A stretch of 64,000 nt of DNA from positions 1-64,000 of the forward strand of contig CM059622.1 in assembly GCA_030435675.1 (NCBI GenBank), in the 5' to 3' direction. Positions 14,384 to 25,805 of the stretch are shown piece after piece (position 1 is the stretch's first letter; each line of letters starts with the position of its first letter). This DNA comes from Steinernema hermaphroditum (taxonomy: Eukaryota; Nematoda; Chromadorea; Rhabditida; Steinernematidae). The position numbers were made by a program, and so were the translations under genes. A model generated the notes under the pieces. The model did not search any database. It was not told the DNA's origin and worked only from the letters and a program-made list of their open reading frames with translations.

Positions 14384-17300
14384 ATGGCCCTTTTCTTTTC
14401 CAGGCTCTGGGCAACCTAGAAAGTGGTTTACATGCTCCAGCCAATGAGATTAGCATACGGTAGAATTCGGAATTCACATTCAGAATTTCCCGAAATTCGC
14501 CGATTTCCGTCCAAAAGCGTTATTTTCTTTGCCCCCTTCAACCAGATCGTATCTTTGGTATATAATGTCTAACTATGGCCCTTTTCTTTTCCAGGCTCTG
14601 GGCAACCAAGAAAGTGGTTTACTTGCCCCAGCAGATGAGATTAGCATACGGTAGAATTCGGAATTCACATTCAGAATTTCCCGAAATTCGCCGATTTCCG
14701 TCCAAAAGCGTTATTTTCTTTGCCCCCTTCAACCACATCGTATCTTTGGTATATAATGTCTAACTATGGCCCTTTTCTTTTCCAGGCTCTGGGCAACCTA
14801 GAAAGTGGTTTCCTTGCCCCAGCCGATGAGATTAGCATACGGTATTATTCGGAAATCACATTCAGAATTTCCCGAAATTCGCCGATTTCCGTCCAAAGCC
14901 GTCATTTTCTTTGCCCCCTTCAACCAGATCGTATCTTTGGTATATAATGTCTAACTATGGCCCTTTTCTTTTCCAGGCTCTGGGCAACCTAGAAAGTGGT
15001 TTCCTTGCTCCAGCCAATGAGATCAGCATACGGTAGAATTCGGAATTCACATTCAGAATTTCCGAAATTCGCCGATTTCCGTCCAAAACCGTCATTTTCT
15101 TTGCCCCCTTCAACCAGATCGTATCTTTGGTATATAACGTCTAACTATGGCCCTTTTCTTTTCCAGGCTCTGGGCAACCAAGAAAGTGGTTTACTTGCCC
15201 CAGCAGATGAGATTAGCATACGGTAGAATTCGGAATTCACATTCAGAATTTCCCGAAATTCGCCGATTTCCGTCCAAAAGCGTTATTTTCTTTGCCCCCT
15301 TCAACCAGATCGTATCTTTGGTATATAATGTCTAACTATGGCCATTTTCTTTTCCAGGCTCTGGGCAACCTAGAAAGTGGTTTACATGCTCCAGCCAATG
15401 AGATTAGCATACGGTAGAATTCGGAATTCACATTCAGAATTTCCCGAAATTCGCCGATTTCCGTCCAAAACCGTCATTTTCTTTGCCCCCTTCAACCAGA
15501 TCGTATCTTTGGTATATAATGTCTAACTATGGCCCTTTTCTTTTCCAGGCTCTGGGCAACCTAGAAAGTGGTTTACATGCTCCAGCCAATGAGATTAGCA
15601 TACGGTAGAATTCGGAATTCACATTCAGAATTTCCCGAAATTCGCCGATTTCCGTCCAAAAGCGTTATTTTCTTTGCCCCCTTCAACCAGATCGTATCTT
15701 TGGTATATAATGTCTAACTATGGCCCTTTTCTTTTCCAGGCTCTGGGCAACCTAGAAAGTGGTTTACATGCTCCAGCCAATGAGATTAGCATACGGTAGA
15801 ATTCGGAATTCACATTCAGAATTTCCCGAAATTCGCCGATTTCCGTCCAAAACCGTCATTTTCTTTGCCCCCTTCAACCAGATCGTATCTTTGGTATATA
15901 ACGTCTAACTATGGCCCTTTTCTTTTCCAGGCTCTGGGCAACCAAGAAAGTGGTTTACTTGCCCCAGCCAATGAGATCAGCATACGGTAGAATTCGGAAT
16001 TCACATTCAGAATTTCCCGAAATTCGCCGATTTCCGTCCAAAAGCGTTATTTTCTTTGCCCCCTTCAACCAGATCGTATCTTTGGTATATAACGTCTAAC
16101 TATGGCCCTTTTCTTTTCCAGGCTCTGGGCAACCTAGAAAGTGGTTTACATGCTCCAGCCAATGAGATTAGCATACGGTAGAATTCGGAATTCACATTCA
16201 GAATTTCCCGAAATTCGCCGATTTCCGTCCAAAACCGTCATTTTCTTTGCCCCCTTCAACCAGATCGTATCTTTGGTATATAATGTCTAACTATGGCCCT
16301 TTTCTTTTCCAGGCTCTGGGCAACCTAGAAAGTGGTTTACATGCTCCAGCCAATGAGATTAGCATACGGTAGAATTCGGAATTCACATTCAGAATTTCCC
16401 GAAATTCGCCGATTTCCGTCCAAAACCGTCATTTTCTTTGCCCCCTTCAACCAGATCGTATCTTTGGTATATAATGTCTAACTATGGCCATTTTCTTTTC
16501 CAGGCTCTGGGCAACCTAGAAAGTGGTTTCCTTGCCCCAGCCGATGAGATTAGCATACGGTAGAATTCGGAAATCACATTCAGAATTTCCCGAAATTCGC
16601 CGATTTCCGTCCAAAGCTGTCATTTTCTTTGCCCCCTTGCACCAGATCGTATCTTTGGTATATAATGTCTAACTATGGCCCTTTTTCTTTTCTAGGCTGT
16701 GGGCAACCTAGAAAGTGGTTTACATGCTCCAGCCAATGAGATCAGCATACGGTAGAATTCGGAATTCACATTCAGAATTTCCGAAATTCGCCGATTTCCG
16801 TCCAAAAGCGTTATTTTCTTTGCCCCCTTCAAACAGATCGTATCTTTGGTATATAATGTCTAACTATGGCCCTTTTCTTTTCCAGGCTCTGGGCAACCTA
16901 GAAAGTGGTTTACTTGCCCCAGCAGATGAGATTAGCATACGGTAGAATTCGGAAATCACATTCAGAATTTCCCGAAATTCGCCGATTTCCGTCCAAAACC
17001 GTCATTTTCTTTGCCCCCTTCAACCAGATCGTATCTTTGGTATATAATGTCTAACTATGGCCCTTTTCTTTTCCAGGCTCTGGGCAACCAAGAAAGTGGT
17101 TTACTTGCCCCAGCAGATGAGATTAGCATACGGTAGAATTCGGAATTCACATTCAGAATTTCCCGAAATTCGCCGATTTCCGTCCAAAACCGTCATTTTC
17201 TTTGCCCCCTTCAACCAGATCGTATCTTTGGTATATAATGTCTAACTATGGCCCTTTTCTTTTCCAGGCTGTGGGCAACCTAGAAAGTGGTTTACATGCT

Positions 17301-20300
17301 CCAGCCAATGAGATCAGCATACGGTAGAATTCGGAATTCACATTCAGAATTTCCGAAATTCGCCGATTTCCGTCCAAAACCGTCATTTTCTTTGCCCCCT
17401 TCAACCAGATCGTATCTTTGGTATATAACGTCTAACTATGGCCATTTTCTTTTCCAGGCTCTGGGCAACCTAGAAAGTGGTTTACATGCTCCAGCCAATG
17501 AGATTAGCATACGGTAGAATTCGGAAATCACATTCAGAATTTCCCGAAATTCGCCGATTTCCGTCCAAAGCCGTCATTTTCTTTGCCCCCTTCAACCAGA
17601 TCGTATCTTTGGTATATAATGTCTAACTATGGCCCTTTTCTTTTCCAGGCTCTGGGCAACCTAGAAAGTGGTTTACTTGCCCCAGCCGATGAGATTAGCA
17701 TACGGTAGAATTCGGAAATCACATTCAGAATTTCCCGAAATTCGCCGATTTCCGTCCAAAGCTGTCATTTTCTTTGCCCCCTTCAACCAGATCGTATCTT
17801 TGGTATATAATGTCTAACTATGGCCCTTTTCTTTTCTAGGCTGTGGGCAACCTAGAAAGTGGTTTACATGCTCCAGCCAATGAGATCAGCATACGGTAGA
17901 ATTCGGAATTCACATTCAGAATTTCCCGAAATTCGCCGATTTCCGTCCAAAACCGTCATTTTCTTTGCCCCCTTCAACCAGATCGTATCTTTGGTATATA
18001 ACGTCTAACTATGGCCCTTTTCTTTTCCAGGCTCTGGGCAACCAAGAAAGTGGTTTACTTGCCCCAGCAGATGAGATTAGCATACGGTAGAATTCGGAAT
18101 TCACATTCAGAATTTCCCGAAATTCGCCGATTTCCGTCCAAAAGCGTTATTTTCTTTGCCCCCTTCAACCAGATCGTATCTTTGGTATATAATGTCTAAC
18201 TATGGCCCTTTTCTTTTCCAGGCTCTGGGCAACCAAGAAAGTGGTTTACTTGCCCCAGCAGATGAGATTAGCATACGGTAGAATTCGGAATTCACATTCA
18301 GAATTTCCCGAAATTCGCCGATTTCCGTCCAAAAGCGTTATTTTCTTTGCCCCCTTCAACCAGATCGTATCTTTGGTATATAATGTCTAACTATGGCCAT
18401 TTTCTTTTTCAGGCTCTGGGCAACCTAGAAAGTGGTTTACTTGCCCCAGCAGATGAGATTAGCATACGGTAGAATTCGGAAATCACATTCAGAATTTCCC
18501 GAAATTCGCCGATTTCCGTCCAAAAGCGTTATTTTCTTTGCCCCCTTCAACCAGATCGTATCTTTGGTATATAATGTCTAACTATGGCCCTTTTCTTTTC
18601 CAGGCTCTGGGCAACCTAGAAAGTGGTTTACATGCTCCAGCCAATGAGATTAGCATACGGTAGAATTCGGAATTCACATTCAGAATTTCCCGAAATTCGC
18701 CGATTTCCGTCCAAAAGCGTTATTTTCTTTGCCCCCTTCAACCAGATCGTATCTTTGGTATATAATGTCTAACTATGGCCCTTTTCTTTTCCAGGCTCTG
18801 GGCAACCAAGAAAGTGGTTTACTTGCCCCAGCAGATGAGATTAGCATACGGTAGAATTCGGAATTCACATTCAGAATTTCCCGAAATTCGCCGATTTCCG
18901 TCCAAAAGCGTTATTTTCTTTGCCCCCTTCAACCACATCGTATCTTTGGTATATAATGTCTAACTATGGCCCTTTTCTTTTCCAGGCTCTGGGCAACCTA
19001 GAAAGTGGTTTCCTTGCCCCAGCCGATGAGATTAGCATACGGTATTATTCGGAAATCACATTCAGAATTTCCCGAAATTCGCCGATTTCCGTCCAAAGCC
19101 GTCATTTTCTTTGCCCCCTTCAACCAGATCGTATCTTTGGTATATAATGTCTAACTATGGCCCTTTTCTTTTCCAGGCTCTGGGCAACCTAGAAAGTGGT
19201 TTCCTTGCTCCAGCCAATGAGATCAGCATACGGTAGAATTCGGAATTCACATTCAGAATTTCCGAAATTCGCCGATTTCCGTCCAAAACCGTCATTTTCT
19301 TTGCCCCCTTCAACCAGATCGTATCTTTGGTATATAACGTCTAACTATGGCCCTTTTCTTTTCCAGGCTCTGGGCAACCAAGAAAGTGGTTTACTTGCCC
19401 CAGCAGATGAGATTAGCATACGGTAGAATTCGGAATTCACATTCAGAATTTCCCGAAATTCGCCGATTTCCGTCCAAAAGCGTTATTTTCTTTGCCCCCT
19501 TCAACCAGATCGTATCTTTGGTATATAATGTCTAACTATGGCCATTTTCTTTTCCAGGCTCTGGGCAACCTAGAAAGTGGTTTACATGCTCCAGCCAATG
19601 AGATTAGCATACGGTAGAATTCGGAATTCACATTCAGAATTTCCCGAAATTCGCCGATTTCCGTCCAAAACCGTCATTTTCTTTGCCCCCTTCAACCAGA
19701 TCGTATCTTTGGTATATAATGTCTAACTATGGCCATTTTCTTTTCCAGGCTCTGGGCAACCTAGAAAGTGGTTTACATGCTCCAGCCAATGAGATTAGCA
19801 TACGGTAGAATTCGGAATTCACATTCAGAATTTCCCGAAATTCGCCGATTTCCGTCCAAAACCGTCATTTTCTTTGCCCCCTTCAACCAGATCGTATCTT
19901 TGGTATATAATGTCTAACTATGGCCATTTTCTTTTCCAGGCTCTGGGCAACCTAGAAAGTGGTTTACATGCTCCAGCCAATGAGATTAGCATACGGTAGA
20001 ATTCGGAATTCACATTCAGAATTTCCCGAAATTCGCCGATTTCCGTCCAAAACCGTCATTTTCTTTGCCCCCTTCAACCAGATCGTATCTTTGGTATATA
20101 ACGTCTAACTATGGCCCTTTTCTTTTCCAGGCTCTGGGCAACCAAGAAAGTGGTTTACTTGCCCCAGCCAATGAGATCAGCATACGGTAGAATTCGGAAT
20201 TCACATTCAGAATTTCCCGAAATTCGCCGATTTCCGTCCAAAAGCGTTATTTTCTTTGCCCCCTTCAACCAGATCGTATCTTTGGTATATAACGTCTAAC

Positions 20301-21060
20301 TATGGCCATTTTCTTTTCCAGGCTCTGGGCAACCTAGAAAGTGGTTTACATGCTCCAGCCAATGAGATTAGCATACGGTAGAATTCGGAATTCACATTCA
20401 GAATTTCCCGAAATTCGCCGATTTCCGTCCAAAACCGTCATTTTCTTTGCCCCCTTCAACCAGATCGTATCTTTGGTATATAATGTCTAACTATGGCCAT
20501 TTTCTTTTCCAGGCTCTGGGCAACCTAGAAAGTGGTTTACATGCTCCAGCCAATGAGATTAGCATACGGTAGAATTCGGAATTCACATTCAGAATTTCCC
20601 GAAATTCGCCGATTTCCGTCCAAAACCGTCATTTTCTTTGCCCCCTTCAACCAGATCGTATCTTTGGTATATAATGTCTAACTATGGCCATTTTCTTTTC
20701 CAGGCTCTGGGCAACCTACAAAGTGGTTTCCTTGCCCCAGCCGATGAGATTAGCATACGGTAGAATTCGGAAATCACATTCAGAATTTCCCGAAATTCGC
20801 CGATTTCCGTCCAAAGCTGTCATTTTCTTTGCCCCCTTGCACCAGATCGTATCTTTGGTATATAATGTCTAACTATGGCCCTTTTCTTTTCTAGGCTGTG
20901 GGCAACCTAGAAAGTGGTTTACATGCTCCAGCCAATGAGATCAGCATACGGTAGAATTCGGAATTCACATTCAGAATTTCCGAAATTCGCCGATTTCCGT
21001 CCAAAAGCGTTATTTTCTTTGCCCCCTTCAAACAGATCGTATCTTTGGTATATAATGTCT
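14384..21060. repeat. Two copies of a 13-monomer block, 4200 bp apart
   Basis: About 14384-16860 matches about 18584-21060 at an offset of 4200 bp (22 monomers). The copies share rare variants: CAACCACATCG at about 14730 and 18930, and CCTTGCTCCAGCCAATGAGATCAGC near 15003 and 19203. Several units of the second copy have GGCCATTTTC where the first has GGCCCTTTTC, consistent with later local homogenisation. A smaller duplication (about 20684 to 22398, offset 1714 bp) lies to its right. Confidence 0.75.
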
Positions 21061-22619
21061 AACTATGGCCCTTTTCTTTTCCAGGCTCTGGGCAACCAAG
21101 AAAGTGGTTTACTTGCCCCAGCAGATGAGATTAGCATACGGTAGAATTCGGAATTCACATTCAGAATTTCCGAAATTCGCCGATTTCCGTCCAAAACCGT
21201 CATTTTCTTTGCCCCCTTCAACCAGATCGTATCTTTGGTATATAATGTCTAACTATGGCCCTTTTCTTTTCCAGGCTGTGGGCAACCTAGAAAGTGGTTT
21301 ACTTGCCCCAGCAGATGAGATTAGCATACGGTAGAATTCGGAAATCACATTCAGAATTTCCCGAAATTCGCCGATTTCCGTCCAAAGCTGTCATTTTCTT
21401 TGCCCCCTTGCACCAGATCGTATCTTTGGTATATAATGTCTAACTATGGCCCTTTTCTTTTCTAGGCTGTGGGCAACCTAGAAAGTGGTTTACTTGCCCC
21501 AGCAGATGAGATTATCATACGGTAGAATTCGGAAATCACATTCAGAATTTCCGAAATTCGCCGATTTCCGTCCAAAACCGTCATTTTCTTTGCCCCCTTC
21601 AACCAGATCGTATCTTTGGTATATAATGTCTAACTATGGCCCTTTTCTTTTCCAGGCTCTGGGCAACCAAGAAAGTGGTTTACTTGCCCCAGCAGATGAG
21701 ATTAGCATACGGTAGAATTCGGAATTCACATTCAGAATTTCCGAAATTCGCCGATTTCCGTCCAAAACCGTCATTTTCTTTGCCCCCTTCAACCAGATCG
21801 TATCTTTGGTATATAATGTCTAACTATGGCCCTTTTCTTTTCCAGGCTGTGGGCAACCTAGAAAGTGGTTTACATGCTCCAGCCAATGAGATCAGCATAC
21901 GGTAGAATTCGGAATTCACATTCAGAATTTCCGAAATTCGCCGATTTCCGTCCAAAACCGTCATTTTCTTTGCCCCCTTCAACCAGATCGTATCTTTGGT
22001 ATATAACGTCTAACTATGGCCATTTTCTTTTCCAGGCTCTGGGCAACCTAGAAAGTGGTTTACATGCTCCAGCCAATGAGATTAGCATACGGTAGAATTC
22101 GGAATTCACATTCAGAATTTCCCGAAATTCGCCGATTTCCGTCCAAAGCCGTCATTTTCTTTGCCCCCTTCAACCAGATCGTATCTTTGGTATATAATGT
22201 CTAACTATGGCCCTTTTCTTTTCCAGGCTCTGGGCAACCAAGAAAGTGGTTTACTTGCCCCAGCAGATGAGATTAGCATACGGTAGAATTCGGAATTCAC
22301 ATTCAGAATTTCCCGAAATTCGCCGATTTCCGTCCAAAGCCGTCATTTTCTTTGCCCCCTTCAACCAGATCGTATCTTTGGTATATAATGTCTAACTATG
22401 GCCCTTTTCTTTTCCAGGCTCTGGGCAACCTACAAAGTGGTTTCCTTGCCCCAGCCGATGAGATTAGCATACGGTAGAATTCGGAAATCACATTCAGAAT
22501 TTCCCGAAATTCGCCGATTTCCGTCCAAAGCTGTCATTTTCTTTGCCCCCTTGCACCAGATCGTATCTTTGGTATATAATGTCTAACTATGGCCCTTTTC
22601 TTTTCTAGGCTGTGGGCAA

Positions 22620-23830
22620 CCTAGAAAGTGGTTTACATGCTCCAGCCAATGAGATCAGCATACGGTAGAATTCGGAATTCACATTCAGAATTTCCGAAAT
22701 TCGCCGATTTCCGTCCAAAAGCGTTATTTTCTTTGCCCCCTTCAAACAGATCGTATCTTTGGTATATAATGTCTAACTATGGCCCTTTTCTTTTCCAGGC
22801 TCTGGGCAACCTAGAAAGTGGTTTACTTGCCCCAGCAGATGAGATTATCATACGGTAGAATTCGGAAATCACATTCAGAATTTCCGAAATTCGCCGATTT
22901 CCGTCCAAAACCGTCATTTTCTTTGCCCCCTTCAACCAGATCGTATCTTTGGTATATAATGTCTAACTATGGCCCTTTTCTTTTCCAGGCTCTGGTCAAC
23001 CTAGAAAGTGGTTTACTTGCCCCAGCCGATGAGATTAGCATACGGTAGATTTCGGAATTCACATTCAGAATTTCCGAAATTCGCCGATTTCCGCCCAAAG
23101 CCGTCATTTTCTTTGCCCCCTTGCACCAGATCGTATCTTTGGTATATAACGTCTAACTATGGCCCTTTTCTTTTCCAGGCTGTGGGCAACCTAGAAAGTG
23201 GTTTACTTGCCCCAGCCGATGAGATTAGCATACGGTAGATTTCGGAATTCACATTCAGAATTTCCGAAATTCGCCGATTTCCGCCCAAAGCCGTCATTTT
23301 CTTTGCCCCCTTGCACCAGATCGTATCTTTGGTATATAACGTCTAACTATGGCCCTTTTCTTTTCCAGGCTGTGGGCAACCTAGAAAGTGGTTTACTTGC
23401 CCCAGCCGATGAGATTAGCATACGGTAGATTTCGGAATTCACATTCAGAATTTCCGAAATTCGCCGATTTCCGCCCAAAGCCGTCATTTTCTTTGCCCCC
23501 TTGCACCAGATCGTATCTTTGGTATATAATGTCTAACTATGGCCCTCTTCTTTTCCAGGCTGTGGGCAACCTAGAAAGTGGTTTACATGCTCCAGCCGAT
23601 GAGATCAGCATACGGTAGAATTCGGAATTCACATTCAGAATTTCCGAAATTCGCCGATTTCCATCCAAAGCCGTCATTTACTTTACCACCTTCAACCAGA
23701 TCGTATCTTTGGTATATAATGTCTAACTATGGCCCTTTTCTTTTCCAGGCTCTGGGCAACCTAGAAAGTGGTTTACTTGCCCCAGCAGATGAGATTATCA
23801 TACGGTAGAATTCGGAATTCACATTCAGAA
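22620..23830. repeat. Block of 190-bp monomers at the right array edge
   Basis: Six successive units are spaced 190 bp apart because TTTCCCGAAATTC has become TTTCCGAAATTC. Three of them (starting near 23008, 23198 and 23388) are nearly identical and share CCGCCCAAAGCC and TTGCACCAG. This points to very recent local amplification near the edge. Confidence 0.7.
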
Positions 23831-24102
23831 TTTCCCGAAATTCGCCGATTTCCGTCCAAAAGCGTTATTTTCTTTGCCCCCTTCAACCAGATCGTATCTT
23901 TGGTATATAACGTCTAACTATGGCCCTTTTCTATTCTAGGCTCTATCGATGTGCAAGTACCTGTGATTGTTTTTCGGTAATTAATTGTCTGCAACATGAT
24001 AATTTAACGTACATGTTATTCTCGCTAGAACAGCATAGACCAAGCAGTCAATGGTGGCCGGTGGCTTACCAGCCTTTCGGATTGCTGTAAGGCGATGCAC
24101 CC

Positions 24103-24196
24103 TGTCGCCGACGGCGATAAATTGTTCCCGCCCATTGTACGCTATTGTATGTTTCTAATTGTGAATAAATCAGTCTTCCCGTGAGAGACCTCAACA
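24103..24196. repeat. 5' LTR of the TRIM-like element
   Basis: This is the 94-bp left terminal repeat, preceded by the target duplication CACCC at 24098-24102. It contains ATTGTACGCTATTG and AATAAATCAGTC. It differs from the right copy at two sites (TATGT versus TGTGT, and GAGACC versus GAGAGC). Confidence 0.85.
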
Positions 24197-25117
24197 AGTG
24201 GTGCATCGGCCCATCGCTCCCGCTTGCCGCAAGAGCCTCTCTCCGACGTTGTCGCGCCATCGCGACAGTCAAAACATCGTCGCCATCGGGGACTCGCTGT
24301 GCACTATCATTGGCGTCCATCGCCTAACGTGCACTCCGGCTCGCCGTCCACCAATAGTCACAAGATCGCCGTAAAACGCTGCCATAGCGAAAACGGCGAT
24401 CACATTGTGTGATTGAGGTGTTTCATTTCGGCTGTCCACATCGCGATCCATTGGCAGCCACAACATCGCGTTTTCATTCGCCGTGTTGAGCCGTCGACCG
24501 TCTTTTCCATTTTTGACTGTCTTTCTCGTGAGCTGCTTTCTCCGTTGACTGTCTCATCGCTCAACCTCGCTGACCTATTCCGTCGCCACTTCGTCGCCAA
24601 TCCAGACGATCAACCCAATCAAGTTTTGCTTCCCTCGCCATCCTGGACCGTCCAGATCCCCACAACAGACGTTCCACCATCGCAAAGGCGTTCTTCACTG
24701 ACGGCTACCTTCGCGAGCAGCACGAACCCCGTAACCGTATGTAAGTCCGCACGTCCTCGCTTTGTTGCTTCTCGCCGGCCGTTACCCCCGCGCCCAAGGA
24801 GGCCGGCAGCTCGCAGATCCAGCGAAGATCGGACGACATCCAGCAGGCCGGAAGCACATCGCTCGTTGTCCAGAGGAACCGCTGCCGTACCGAAGAAAAC
24901 CGTGCAGCCAGCACCAGGACCCATTCCAGCCGCTTCCCACTCCGGTATAGGCTCGAATGATCTCAAATGAAAAGATCCCAAACATCAGCTCACCCAACAC
25001 CTTGGAGACGCCTTTCTACCTCGCTCACACGGATGCATTTCGACCGCCGAAGCGTCGATATCACTCCGCACGACCCTCTCCCATCACTGAACCACCACCA
25101 AATTGTCCTCGCCGGAG

Positions 25118-25211
25118 TGTCGCCGACGGCGATAAATTGTTCCCGCCCATTGTACGCTATTGTGTGTTTCTAATTGTGAATAAATCAGTCTTCCCGTGAG
25201 AGAGCTCAACA
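25118..25211. repeat. 3' LTR of the TRIM-like element
   Basis: This is the 94-bp right terminal repeat, followed by the target duplication CACCC at 25212-25216. The bases just upstream (CTCGCCGGAG) form only a weak polypurine tract. Confidence 0.85.
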
Positions 25212-25216
25212 CACCC

Positions 25217-25805
25217 CGTCGAGAACCATATAGTTGACGTCTTTCCTAATCACGACCGCAGTGAATAACTTGAAATCGACGTAATGGTTCGAGTTTGCCG
25301 AATCCATCTTTCAAGGGTTCACAATTTGGTTGACTTTGAGCTTGGCAACCTAGAGCAGAAGAATTCACTTTGTGGTGCCTTATCACAACCACTTCACGGC
25401 CAACCGAACCAACCACGTGACTGAAAGGCCATCGATAATGGCAAGAATGCAAAGCTCTGAGGACACCGCCAACGGCGAAGACCCAAATTCCGGACCAGGA
25501 ATCCATCCCGAGAAGTAGAAGATCCGTCGCCGTTTCTTGAGCTTCACCGGTTTCCAAATGCCGGATTCAGTCAAATGCAACTCCATTGGAGTAAGCCGTA
25601 AGAAGTGTATTGAAGAGCTTGAAATTTATTCGAGGGACCATTACTGCCACCCACCGGTTTGGCATCAGCGCCACGCTAGTGATGAAGCCGGCTGCAAAGT
25701 GTTATTGTTATTCGGCATCATGCAAATGCCTTTAACTCATGAAATAAAAATATCATTTATCATCCAATGTTATAATACACGAAACTGCATCGATGTATGT
25801 ACATG
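25217..25805. other. Intergenic, between retroelement and innexin stop
   Basis: No gene recognised. Short frames on both strands lack motifs. The longer plus frame that starts at 25537 runs antisense into the last exon of the innexin. This stretch should hold the 3' untranslated region of the minus-strand innexin. Confidence 0.4.

Larger units (their letters stand above)
452..23945. repeat. Satellite array, 191-bp monomer, about 123 copies
   Basis: A head-to-tail array with a 191-bp period. Landmarks such as GGTATATAATGTCTAACTAT, CAGGCTCTGGGCAACC and GCATACGGTAGAATTCGG recur every 191 bp, or 190 bp in units that lack one C in TTTCCCGAAATTC. Most monomers carry one or more EcoRI-type GAATTC sites, a TATA-like TATATAATG and a polypyrimidine-CAG resembling a nematode splice acceptor. 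Sequence variants define subfamilies: CAGGCTCTG or TAGGCTGTG at the acceptor, then ACATGCTCCAGCCAATG, ACTTGCCCCAGCAGATG or CCTTGCCCCAGCCGATG. The unit is not a multiple of three, so the short plus-strand frames that recur through it are by-products. Both array edges are inside the window. Collapse or misassembly inside so regular an array cannot be excluded. Confidence 0.97.
24103..25211. mobile_element. Miniature LTR retrotransposon (TRIM-like), complete
   Basis: Two 94-bp direct repeats, differing at only two positions, bound a 921-bp interior. Each begins TGTCGCCG and ends CTCAACA, giving canonical TG...CA ends. Each carries AATAAATC as a possible polyadenylation signal. The element is flanked on both sides by CACCC, a 5-bp target-site duplication. 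Two bases after the left LTR the sequence TGGTGCATCGGCCC could serve as a tRNA primer-binding site. The interior holds a 185-codon plus frame (24413-24970) with no recognisable gag or pol motif, so the element must depend on enzymes supplied in trans. Near-identical LTRs suggest a young insertion. Confidence 0.85.

Noticed and set aside
452..23945. Dozens of 60-120 codon frames with the same peptide in the satellite
   Set aside because: They recur with the monomer, and the unit is not a multiple of three, so the frame shifts in each copy. No start context or gene structure.
452..23945. Regular repeats suggesting a CRISPR array
   Set aside because: Units are contiguous 191-bp monomers without unique spacers, and the DNA is eukaryotic.
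24413..24970. 185-codon plus frame inside the LTR element as a gag gene
   Set aside because: No nucleocapsid, protease or other retroviral-type motif, and strong overlap with equally long frames on the other strand.
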